Shown here piece by piece: positions 57,014 to 64,000 of a stretch of DNA of 64,000 nucleotides (position 1 is its first letter; the number at the start of each line of letters is the position of its first letter). The position numbers and the translations under genes are program-made. Source of the DNA: an uncultured Schlesneria sp. (GTDB lineage Bacteria > Planctomycetota > Planctomycetia > Planctomycetales > Planctomycetaceae); contig CAIULL010000072.1 of the NCBI GenBank assembly GCA_903899985.1, positions 1-64,000 on the forward strand. Direction: 5' to 3'. The notes beneath the pieces were generated by a model, which did no database searches, was not told the origin of the DNA, and saw only the letters and a program-made list of their open reading frames with translations.

Positions 57014-57892
57014 TTACTTCTGTGAGAAGTACCAGACCCCGGCTTCGTCCTCGTCAGCCGATGTGACAGGGGGCAGGCTGCGGAGGAACCTCTCTCTCTC
57101 AACGGCACAATGGCGGATATGATCATCGTTATGCGAGGCTTTGGGCACAACGATGAACTCCTTGGTTCCGGGGGCCGCAGCAAAAAGTTCTTTTCCGAGT
57201 GACAAAGGGATCAGACGATCCGCATCTCCGTGGCTTTGCAAAAGTGGTCCTGAGTAATTCTTGATTTTCTCCACGGAATTCAGCCGTTGGGTCATGTTCC
57301 ATTCGGGAAGCAGCCAGGCGACATGACTCTGAGCAACATCTGGCAGCGACGAAAATGTGCTTTCCAGAATCACGCCACGAGCTCCACCGTTCGAGGCCAG
57401 ATCCACAGCGACGGCGCCACCGAGCGATCTGCCGATCAAGACCACGTCGCAGGGACGAATCCCGTTCTCTTTGGCCAGCCAGCAACGTGCCGTTTCGGCA
57501 TCCTGCAAAATCCCGCTTTCGCTGGCAATTCCGGAACTGCGGCCGTAGCCACGGTAATCAAAAACCAGAATTGACAGTCGATGCATTTTCGAAAGACGTT
57601 CGGCAAGAATCACCCACTTGTCGACGGTCCCCATGTTGCCGTGACAATAAAGGGCAACGGCTTGTGGATTCGGATGAGCAATATATCGGGCATCGAGATG
57701 CTGGTGACTTTCAGTCTCGATCCAGACCTGTTGGCCGATGTCGTGCCCACGATAAGCAAATGACGGAGCAACAGACTGTGGATACACCAGGACTTGTTCC
57801 ACCGGTCGCAGTGGAGAAAATGGCCCCAGGACCCGGCAGCCCGATACCGCGAACATCAGTCCTGTCAGCAGTAGCAATGACGGCCAGCGCAT
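57014..57892 (-). CDS. Alpha/beta-hydrolase lipoprotein
   Basis: This is a 292-residue protein with a lipoprotein leader: LLLLTGLMFAVSGC, Cys19 being the likely lipid-attachment site. The hydrolase fold follows: PQAVALYCHGNMGTV (oxyanion region), LVFDYRGYGRSSG, VVLIGRSLGGAVAVDLAS (nucleophile Ser in GRSLGG), SHGDADRLIP (Asp) and VPKASHNDDHI (His). This pattern is that of the BEM46/serine hydrolase type; the substrate is unknown. It is the first gene of the pair with the GDPD. Confidence 0.9.
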   Translation of the reverse strand: MRWPSLLLLTGLMFAVSGCRVLGPFSPLRPVEQVLVYPQSVAPSFAYRGHDIGQQVWIETESHQHLDARYIAHPNPQAVALYCHGNMGTVDKWVILAERLSKMHRLSILVFDYRGYGRSSGIASESGILQDAETARCWLAKENGIRPCDVVLIGRSLGGAVAVDLASNGGARGVILESTFSSLPDVAQSHVAWLLPEWNMTQRLNSVEKIKNYSGPLLQSHGDADRLIPLSLGKELFAAAPGTKEFIVVPKASHNDDHIRHCAVERERFLRSLPPVTSADEDEAGVWYFSQK

Positions 57893-58306
57893 ATCGGCGT
57901 ATCACACGTTCCAGGCTGTTGTGGGAGCTCAAACGGAGACAACGAAGCCGTCGGATTGGCTGATCATCAGTAACTTTCGGACGGAGTGACCGTGAAAGTT
58001 TAACGATTTTGACGGAAAAACGGGGCAGCTGCCTGGAGATGTCCGGCTTCGGTGGGCCGCAACATTCTGGCAGGCATCCGAATCGAAAATCCGGAACCGT
58101 TTGCATTAATTCACCTAACAATTGAGCCTCGAACGACTTGTCAGTTGCTCAGCATTTCACTCTGACGGAAGTTTCTTACTGAACATTTATCCCGCGCAGA
58201 AAGCAAAAAGTGGAGGAAATTTCACTGGCCGATTTGGAAAAGGGGCCTACAACTTTGCCACGAAACGGTTGGTTTTCCCCTTAACACTATCGATTTTGGG
58301 TTTACG
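57893..58306. other. Divergent gap, nothing recognised
   Basis: No gene or repeat. It should contain the promoters of the two divergent genes. Confidence 0.35.
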
Positions 58307-59068
58307 ATGCTTCGAGTCAATTTTTCCCGCCTCGCTTTATTCGCGTTCGTCGCCGCCTCAATCAACATGTCGACTGCCCATGCAGGGCTAATCGGGACGT
58401 TCGGTTTCGTTCCGAGCGGCAACACGAAGCTCAATACCGGGACCGGGACTTCTTTACTCGGTGCCAGCTCCGTGACCCTTCCAAAGACGGAACTCATCAA
58501 CATCATTCCGGATACCGTTACGATTAACGGCGTGACGAGTAACAACGATTTTTCCCCCGACACGGGATCAGGCGATTTTCCCGTCAACGGTTTCGACAAA
58601 GTGACGATTACCCAATTGCTGAATCTTCCGAGTAAGACTTTGCAAGACGGGGTACTTCGCGACCCGACTCAGGATCTTACGAATGTCCTTCAATTCACGA
58701 CGGACGGGCCGATTGCACACACGTTTAATTTCTCGGCGAATCAAATCTCTTTCAAGCAAAGTACAATCGGCAACTCCAGCTACATCGACGTCCAGATGAC
58801 TGGTATCTTGCACGACACCTCAACGATCAATCCGGTTGCAGATCAGTTCGGAGCGGAATCGATCGCCTTGAACCAGACCGGAACTGGTGCTGTTAACGAA
58901 TCGTTCTCGTTCGTGACCTACTCCGACAAACCAGGCATCGCAACGAATTCGATCATCGCCCCCGTCCCCGAGCCGTCCAGCCTGATCTCGTTAGCGATCG
59001 GCCTCAGCGCGATCACCATTCCAGCCCTGCGACGTCGCTTCCGAAGGGTGTCAATCAACGCGAATTGA
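58307..59068 (+). CDS. PEP-CTERM sorting-domain protein
   Basis: This is a 253-residue exported protein with a signal peptide (LALFAFVAASINMSTAHA) and a C-terminal exosortase signal: VPEPSSLISLAIGLSAITIP followed by ALRRRFRR. The middle is Thr/Ser/Asn-rich with beta-strand pattern and no named domain. Its end overlaps the beta-helix gene on the opposite strand by 14 bp. It is unrelated in sequence to the PEP-CTERM gene at 2459 apart from the sorting signal. Confidence 0.9.
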   Translation: MLRVNFSRLALFAFVAASINMSTAHAGLIGTFGFVPSGNTKLNTGTGTSLLGASSVTLPKTELINIIPDTVTINGVTSNNDFSPDTGSGDFPVNGFDKVTITQLLNLPSKTLQDGVLRDPTQDLTNVLQFTTDGPIAHTFNFSANQISFKQSTIGNSSYIDVQMTGILHDTSTINPVADQFGAESIALNQTGTGAVNESFSFVTYSDKPGIATNSIIAPVPEPSSLISLAIGLSAITIPALRRRFRRVSINAN

Positions 59069-60713
59069 CATCTTTCAGCCGGTCCAGGCTATCGAGCGAT
59101 TCAACGTTGTCCCGAAGGATCACATTCTCACATCCGGGTGCTTGAACGATATCGCGAACGGGACCACAAAAGATGTTGTCGGTGACCAGAAGCGTATCCC
59201 CTCCCGGTGCAAATGTAATGGCGTGCTCGGCGTGGGAACCAGAAGTGAAAATGTTCCCTCGAATCGTCACGTGGCCATATCGACCGGCAGGCTCGTGGGT
59301 GGTGAAGTAAAGCTCCGGGTAATGCTCGTAGTCACCCGTTGAGAAATGCCGACGTCCACGACGGGGGTTCCGTTCGCACTTCGTCGTGTTATTGACGAAC
59401 ACGTTATTTGCCAGAATAAAATTGCGTGGCTGGTTGATCCACGAGCCGCGACCACCATTGCGAAACGTGTTGCCGGTGATCGTCACGTCCTCAGTCGATT
59501 TCTCCACGCTGATGATTCGCGAACCATTCGTACCATCCACTGTGTTTCCCGTGACGGTGGCATCCTTGCAGAACTCTGCCAGGAAAAATGCTCCCATTCT
59601 TGAACCGGTAATGTGATTATCAGCGAAGATCACACCACGGCTCTTCTGGATGTGCATCGTGTCACCCAGAGCACTAAAATGGCAGCCGTGGACAGCGACC
59701 TTCTCGCAGCCAACCAGGTCGAACGCCCCCTTGCCAGGCCCGCTTCCCGTCGGGGCATAGAGGCCGTAAAACGCCTCGAAAAGATTGCTGATCAGTCGCG
59801 TTTGAGGTCCCGAGGAACTGGCAAAGCGGATCGCTTCACCCGCCGGCGACTCGGCAATACGGAGAAAATCTGGCTGGCTTTCAATCACGAAGTAGCGTTT
59901 TCCACGGACGATGTTGGAAGGCAATGTCTCTCCGTAGAAGCAAACGGCATCGTGACCTCGCTCAGCCTCAGCAGCCTCACGCTTTTGTGAAATCTTCAGC
60001 GGCGGATTGTTTTCGAACTGCACGCGATCATCGCCCGATTCCATTCGAACAGGCCCACGCACGAGATCGTTCCGAAAGTATTTGGCTGCCATCGCCCGTT
60101 CCGCCTCGCTGTAGTCCTCGGGCCAGACTGTGATCTGCCAGAGGTATCCGTAGTCCCACATGAACTTTCCACTTCGCTCAAACGTGCAATTCTCGATGGT
60201 CACATGACGAGCGTACGTCTCGATGTCGCGGTCACTCCCCTTTTTTGCGGCTCCCAAGACAGTGATGACAGCACCAGAAAGCCCCTCGGATGTGATGTCG
60301 CGAAACGTCAGATTTTCCGTTCGTCCGCCGACCGACGTCGAAATCAAAATACCTCGACTATTGGAATTCGGCTCCCATGAATTCTCCGTCTTCGCGGGAT
60401 CGAAAACGTGTCCCTTAAAGTGTCCGCCAAACCAGCGGAAATCGGTGATGTTTTCACCCGAAAACAGAACCGCTCGAGCCTTATCACCCAGTGTTTCCGG
60501 AAAATGAAACCGCGCCCCATAGGCGAAAATGGTCAGATGAGAGGCCAGCGGCAGAGGCTTCTGTCCATCCAGTTCGTAGTCGCCGGCGGGAATGGTGACG
60601 ACACCCCCCTGTCCGAGCGACGGAGTCAGAATCGCGGCCAGCGTGGCGAAATCATCACCCAGGACGGGGGCTGCGAACGAAGTAACAATGAGAATCAGAG
60701 ATGTGAGTCGCAT
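59055..60713 (-). CDS. Secreted parallel beta-helix protein
   Basis: This is a 552-residue protein with a signal peptide (RLTSLILIVTSFAAPVLG) and a right-handed parallel beta-helix of the pectate-lyase-like fold. The N-terminal part (FATLAAILTPSLGQGGVVTI) resembles the start of glycoside-hydrolase-28 or pectate-lyase-3 type folds. Repeated coil motifs: NLTFRDITSEGLSGAVITVL, VTIENCTFERSG, KVAVHGCHFSALGDTMHI, ATVTGNTVDGTNGS, VTITGNTFRNGG and LVTDNIFCG. It probably binds or cleaves a polysaccharide; the active site is not assigned. I chose the ATG at 60713 for its signal peptide; AGAGGT lies about 11 bp upstream. Confidence 0.85.
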   Translation of the reverse strand: MRLTSLILIVTSFAAPVLGDDFATLAAILTPSLGQGGVVTIPAGDYELDGQKPLPLASHLTIFAYGARFHFPETLGDKARAVLFSGENITDFRWFGGHFKGHVFDPAKTENSWEPNSNSRGILISTSVGGRTENLTFRDITSEGLSGAVITVLGAAKKGSDRDIETYARHVTIENCTFERSGKFMWDYGYLWQITVWPEDYSEAERAMAAKYFRNDLVRGPVRMESGDDRVQFENNPPLKISQKREAAEAERGHDAVCFYGETLPSNIVRGKRYFVIESQPDFLRIAESPAGEAIRFASSSGPQTRLISNLFEAFYGLYAPTGSGPGKGAFDLVGCEKVAVHGCHFSALGDTMHIQKSRGVIFADNHITGSRMGAFFLAEFCKDATVTGNTVDGTNGSRIISVEKSTEDVTITGNTFRNGGRGSWINQPRNFILANNVFVNNTTKCERNPRRGRRHFSTGDYEHYPELYFTTHEPAGRYGHVTIRGNIFTSGSHAEHAITFAPGGDTLLVTDNIFCGPVRDIVQAPGCENVILRDNVESLDSLDRLKDVNSR

Positions 60714-60855
60714 CGTGAATTGATGACCTCTCGCGGAGAGCACAAAATGAACCCGGCGCGGGATTCGCCCGCAATCCAATCACGAAAAGAATTTGAACCA
60801 CGAAATATACGAAATACAAGTCGAGGCGAGCCGGGGGCTGACACACCCCGGCGCG

Positions 60856-60949
60856 CCTCGTTCAACGCGCGAATGATTTCCCTATTTTAAACCCGTCATG
60901 CGACGCGCATGAAAACCGGCTGTGCCGGTCCTGACTCTTAATTCGGCGA
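60856..60949. repeat. 94-bp structured repeat, copy 1
   Basis: Identical to 61032-61125 except for three bases. It has two hairpins: TCATGCG/CGCATGA (60896-60912) and ACCGG/CCGGT (60915-60929). The start CTCGTTCAACGCGCGAATG and the end CTCTTAATTCGGCGA are fully conserved. Confidence 0.8.
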
Positions 60950-61031
60950 GTACGGACTGCCGGTGGTTTTGTATAAGTCACTCCGGTGTTTGAGTGGTTA
61001 ATACCGTCGCTGAACGTGACGGACGAAGAGT

Positions 61032-61125
61032 CCTCGTTCAACGCGCGAATGATTTCCCTATTATAAACCCGTCATGCGACGCGCATGACAACCGGCTGTG
61101 CCGGTCCGGACTCTTAATTCGGCGA
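61032..61125. repeat. 94-bp structured repeat, copy 2
   Basis: This copy lies 176 bp from copy 1. Its first hairpin is longer by one pair (GTCATGCG/CGCATGAC) because of an A-to-C difference; the second hairpin is unchanged. Confidence 0.8.
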
Positions 61126-61439
61126 TCGTTTCGCCTTCACCTCGATGTGCCACTGCTTAGGAGTCCTCGGAGAAGCAGTGGCTTGAAATCGACGCGGGGT
61201 GTGTCGCCCGGCACTGCTCGACGGAAGACCGCCAAGCCATGGCTCGGTTTTCCGTAGAGCATGTGTTTTCTTGAAGAAAACTCCTTCACCGCGTTGGCCT
61301 CTTGGGAATATTGATTGTCCGCCGTTCGATCAAGAATCCTGGATTGGACTGTTAGACAATCGCTCAAAGAAATATGATTTCGGTTATCCGAAAGCGTAAT
61401 GATCTTCCAAGTCAATCGAAACTATGGTCCACACGAATT

Positions 61440-61889
61440 ATGAAAATCGCCGTCGCCAGCGAACACCGAGGCTTCAAGGCCAAAGATCAGATTCTTTCTC
61501 TCGTGCGGGAGCTTCATCATGAGGGATTGGATTATGGTCCATCAACCGATGAAATGTGCGATTACCCCGACTATGCTGCGAAGGCAGGTCGCGCTGTTGC
61601 CAGCGGTGAAGTTGATCGAGCGATCCTCATCGGTGGGACAGGAATCGGAATGACCATCGCCGCCAACAAGATTCGAGGAATTCGCGCGGCCCTGTGTCAT
61701 GACGTCCTTTCGGCTCAGATCAGTCGCAGTCACAACGATGCGAATGTGTTGTGTCTTTCCGTCGACCTGATTGCCACGGCCTCCATGCTACGCATGCTGC
61801 AAACCTGGTTCGACACCCCCTTCGAAGGTGGTCGTCACCAGCGTCGCGTCGAAAAAATCACACAATACGAACGTGAATTCCTGGGTTAG
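61440..61889 (+). CDS. RpiB/LacA-like sugar-phosphate isomerase, divergent active site
   Basis: This is a 149-residue cytoplasmic protein of the RpiB/LacAB family, which interconverts aldose and ketose phosphates such as ribose-5-phosphate and ribulose-5-phosphate. The fold and most motifs are clear: MKIAVASEHRGF, DYPDYAAKAGRAV, GGTGIGMTIAANKIRGIRAA and SHNDANVLCLS. Two positions differ: the catalytic Cys of CGTGIG is Gly65, and the usual Asp in SDHRG is Glu8. The Glu that replaces Cys function in the mycobacterial type (GSGNGE) is also absent. It may be a different isomerase or inactive. I chose the ATG at 61440 because it gives the family N-terminus; a longer frame starts at 61374. Confidence 0.88.
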   Translation: MKIAVASEHRGFKAKDQILSLVRELHHEGLDYGPSTDEMCDYPDYAAKAGRAVASGEVDRAILIGGTGIGMTIAANKIRGIRAALCHDVLSAQISRSHNDANVLCLSVDLIATASMLRMLQTWFDTPFEGGRHQRRVEKITQYEREFLG

Positions 61890-62087
61890 CGCTTCAAGTC
61901 GCGAATAACAGTCATTCACGAAGGGCACTTCATCCCAACGGAGCAACGGCTCAAGTAAGTTCGCAGCAAGATTTGCAATAAAGCAACCAACCCAACGAAA
62001 CCCCACCGCCCCCGCGGCGGTGGTCAACAGGCCTGTGCACCAGTCCTAATCCTTATTCATTGGCACACAATATCTCATAAAGCCAGA

Positions 62088-62136
62088 ACAAAACGGGGAC
62101 TGGCTCCGAGTTTCGAGGTGCCTGTCCCCCGTTTGT
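62088..62136. repeat. Hairpin repeat with AAACGGGGAC arms
   Basis: ACAAAACGGGGAC (62088-62100) pairs with GTCCCCCGTTTGT (62124-62136), with one extra C, around TGGCTCCGAGTTTCGAGGTG. The wording is of the dispersed planctomycete type. Confidence 0.55.
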
Positions 62137-62158
62137 TCGCCAATATGTGATCGAAAAG

Positions 62159-62183
62159 TTCACCCGAGTTCGCCATCCTTCAC
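62159..62183 (+). repeat. Short 10-bp phased array (GTTCACCC type)
   Basis: TTC starts at 62159, 62169 and 62179 (TTCACC, TTCGCC, TTCACC). Confidence 0.55.
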
Positions 62184-62331
62184 CCGCTTGCGGTTCGTCA
62201 TCGGGAGGGCGAGGTTCCACCCGAGCCGAGCCGGATATCGGCCAGATGTTTCTTGCCTTGTCTACTTTCTACTCTCACAAAACTACTCTCTCGCCGCTTC
62301 GGCGTCCGAGCCCCGAAATTTGTTCAAAAAG

Positions 62332-62451
62332 TTCACCCGAGTTCGCGCGACTTCGACCATATCCCTTAATTCATAGGCTTTTCGTTATTTTTCCGTCACA
62401 AAAAAGTTCGCGCGAGTTCACCAGACTTCACCTGAGTTCGCGCGAGTTCGA
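62332..62451 (+). repeat. Composite array of 10-bp phased units, copy B (TTCRCSC type)
   Basis: TTC starts at 62332, 62342 and 62352, then a spacer with TTAATTCATAGGCTTTTCG, then TTC at 62407, 62417, 62427, 62437 and 62447. The layout equals copy A but the unit core is CGCG or ACCC in place of GATC. Confidence 0.75.
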
Positions 62452-62473
62452 CTCCAACCTGATGTCTTTGGCG

Positions 62474-62502
62474 AGCCGAGGTGCGTAAGCCCTCGGACTC
62501 TT
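62474..62502. repeat. 29-bp dispersed repeat, copy 2
   Basis: Identical to 1-29, located between composite arrays B and C. Confidence 0.7.
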
Positions 62503-62553
62503 GTTGTCTTCCTTTTCGCCGTAATCTCGCCTTTGGCAAAACTGGTGTCAAAG

Positions 62554-62664
62554 TTCGATCAAGTTCGATCGACTTCGGTCATTCCCCGTAATTCATAGGC
62601 TTTCGGCGATTGTCACACCGTTTTTTGCGGGTGTTCGAGTTCGACGCAGTTCGATCGAGTTCGA
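62554..62664 (+). repeat. Composite array of 10-bp phased TTCGA units, copy C
   Basis: TTCG starts at 62554, 62564 and 62574, then a spacer with GTAATTCATAGGCTTTCGG, then units at 62640, 62650 and 62660 (an extra one at 62634 is off phase). The 5' flank CTGGTGTCAAAG is shared with copy A. Confidence 0.75.
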
Positions 62665-63825
62665 TTAACTTAATATTCATCCTTCAAATTCATCGTTCAT
62701 CCAAACCGGATTTGTCATGTTTTCTTTACTCTGACAATTCTTCGTCCTTCCACTTTCAACTCTCTACTCTTGAGGAACTTGACGTCGGAAGTGTCGCTAA
62801 AGTTCCTCGGGTTCATGGAGCGGTAGCTCCTGGCGAACCGCTTGTAGCGGCTTTTAACTCTCTCGCCGCTTCGGCGCGCCGGTTTGAATTCAGTCCAAAA
62901 TGTCAAAGATCAATCATCATTGCCAGGTTGTGAATGCCGTACGGACAAATTCATCACTCAATCGCATCGTTTAACCGCGCCTCGAAGAGCAGCGGGTTTA
63001 TGCGGAGCGATGAACGCCGCCCGCACCCACATTGGCATGCGTTGCGTCCAAATCCCGTCACGGCAACGTTCGCAAGCGATCGGCTGAACGCCGATCCACC
63101 TGCGCCGCTGGCTGCGGGTTAAACAATCAGAAAACATCAGTCATGTCTGCGAAAACATCTTGCGACAAAAAAATACAAAAGCAGATGGCGTTAGTCAATG
63201 GAAAAACACAAATACCTTCCTAACGTTTGGAAGGTGCCCATGGGACTTCTCGAAACGAGGCCGAATCAACGTTTACAATCCGCAGAGACTCAGACGATAT
63301 TGGCTCTTCTGCCAGACCTACCCCCGAATTCGGGAGGCGCCATCTCCCAAATTGGGGGGAGCACCGAACTCACAACTCAAATAACCGGTATGGGAGCCAT
63401 GCGGCAACGTGTATGTGGCACTTGGTCGGACTGCCGCGCCCAACAAAAGCCCCTTTGTTGCGCCGAGATGCACGTTTCGTGGATCATGCGGACGACGCCC
63501 CATACTTTTTTTGCCTCCGCAGCAGAAGAACCTCACAGTCGTAGAGCATAAATCTTCAAAACAAGGCTGAGCCGACAAAAAGCCCGATTCCCCGCTTTGA
63601 CATCCACGCAACGGAGTGTTCAAGACGGAAAAAGAGTCAGTCATCACGTCTTTGCGTATCCTGACACCTTTTGCATTGTTCCGCTGTCCTTTTTGTTCCG
63701 TTCGTCTTAGTTCATCCGATATTTTTCAAACCGGGCCGTGGCAAGTTGTCGGGCGGGCGATTGCGCCTTACGATTGTGATTCGCCAACGCCTTACCTGAT
63801 TGCCAGATGTTCAAGACGAACGCTG

Positions 63826-64000
63826 ATGTTAACACCTTATCACGCTCGGTATTACGCTCACGACTTGACCCGCCGGGGTTCCGCCGGGCTTGATCGTTTG
63901 TCAATGTCGTTATTCGACGCATCGGTTGACCTGAATCCGCATCAGATTGAAGCGGCCTTGTTCGCGCTGCAATCGCCTCTCTCGAAAGGGGTCGTCCTTG
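63826..64000 (+). CDS. SNF2-family helicase, N-terminal fragment (runs off window)
   Basis: The frame starting at ATG 63826 reads MLTPYHARYYAHDLTRRGSA and continues to the window end with DASVDLNPHQIEAALFALQS and PLSKGVVL. This is the start of SNF2-like DEAD/DEAH helicases (HepA/RapA-related), in which the P-loop with DEVGLGKT follows a few residues later, outside the window. Such long helicases often sit beside methyltransferase or nuclease genes in defence loci; nothing here shows this. No strong ribosome binding site was found, and the frame stays open upstream to at least 63700 without a family match. Confidence 0.85.
   Translation, partial: MLTPYHARYYAHDLTRRGSAGLDRLSMSLFDASVDLNPHQIEAALFALQSPLSKGVVL

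Larger units (their letters stand above)
60714..61439. other. Gap with structured repeats
   Basis: It contains a 'CCACGAAATATACGAAATAC' segment (dispersed in this window in related form near 15600-15650), the two 94-bp direct repeats, and the GACGGAAGACCGCC element (61212-61241). No gene. Confidence 0.5.
61890..63825. other. Long repeat-rich gap, no supported gene
   Basis: Apart from the listed repeats, the region has a CCACCGCC/GGCGGTGG hairpin (62003-62023) and arginine/serine-rich frames without family patterns. From about 62900 to 63825 I see neither gene nor repeat that I can name. Confidence 0.5.

Noticed and set aside
63198-63551. 117-codon frame before the helicase fragment
   Set aside because: Low-complexity-free but without any family pattern or ribosome binding site; several competing frames exist over the same stretch.

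Overview
The window looks like a chromosomal segment of a planctomycete (Planctomycetota, probably Planctomycetales). The evidence is the gene content: a PSCyt1/PSCyt2/PSD1 cytochrome gene followed by a DUF1501 gene, a DUF1080 hydrolase, two PEP-CTERM proteins, an FGly-type sulfatase, a leucine-rich-repeat exported protein, and a membrane-anchored helix-turn-helix protein with SDSDV repeats. Gene density is moderate. Many gaps are filled with dispersed palindromic or phased repeats.

Layout. 1-1.1 kb: repeat-rich, no gene. 1.1-5.1 kb: aldo/keto reductase, PEP-CTERM protein, unknown protein, EF-hand protein. 5.1-6.2 kb: a ~0.7 kb imperfect inverted-repeat cluster with hairpins. 6.2-13.6 kb: DUF1080/LamG protein, a 2 kb repeat-filled gap, a membrane protein, a possible group II intron 3' relic, a zinc-ribbon membrane protein and a YHYH protein. 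13.66-15.45 kb: an ISKra4-like insertion sequence with terminal repeats, a 6-bp candidate target duplication and a transposase broken by one in-frame TGA. 15.9-26.2 kb: exported coiled-coil protein, two GT39-type membrane glycosyltransferases, and a two-gene unit of a membrane protein and a large TPR protein. 26.7-32.8 kb: RNB ribonuclease, PSD1 cytochrome and DUF1501 genes, tightly spaced. 33-39.2 kb: TPR protein, then dnaG-rpoD. 39.4-43.8 kb: eno (opposite strand), the HTH/SDSDV protein and an LRR protein. 44-51.9 kb: ABC-2 permease, YVTN beta-propeller, exported protein, sulfatase, GT2 glycosyltransferase and a DUF2334 deacetylase-like protein. 52.5-61.9 kb: alpha/beta hydrolase, a second YHYH protein, a membrane GDPD with a lipoprotein hydrolase, a second PEP-CTERM protein convergent with a beta-helix protein, two 94-bp structured direct repeats, and an RpiB-like isomerase. 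61.9-63.8 kb: repeat arrays related to those at the left end. The window ends inside an SNF2-type helicase gene.

Housekeeping (dnaG, rpoD, eno) is mixed with typical planctomycete exported catabolic genes (sulfatase, DUF1080, PSD1/DUF1501, beta-helix, esterase). No complete defence system, CRISPR array, tRNA or rRNA was found. The most unusual material is non-coding: composite elements made of TTC-containing 10-mers repeated at exactly 10-bp intervals around a conserved core, a hairpin repeat with a compensatory base-pair change, and the 94-bp structured repeat pair. Among proteins, the HTH protein with two kinds of acidic repeat and a C-terminal membrane helix stands out.
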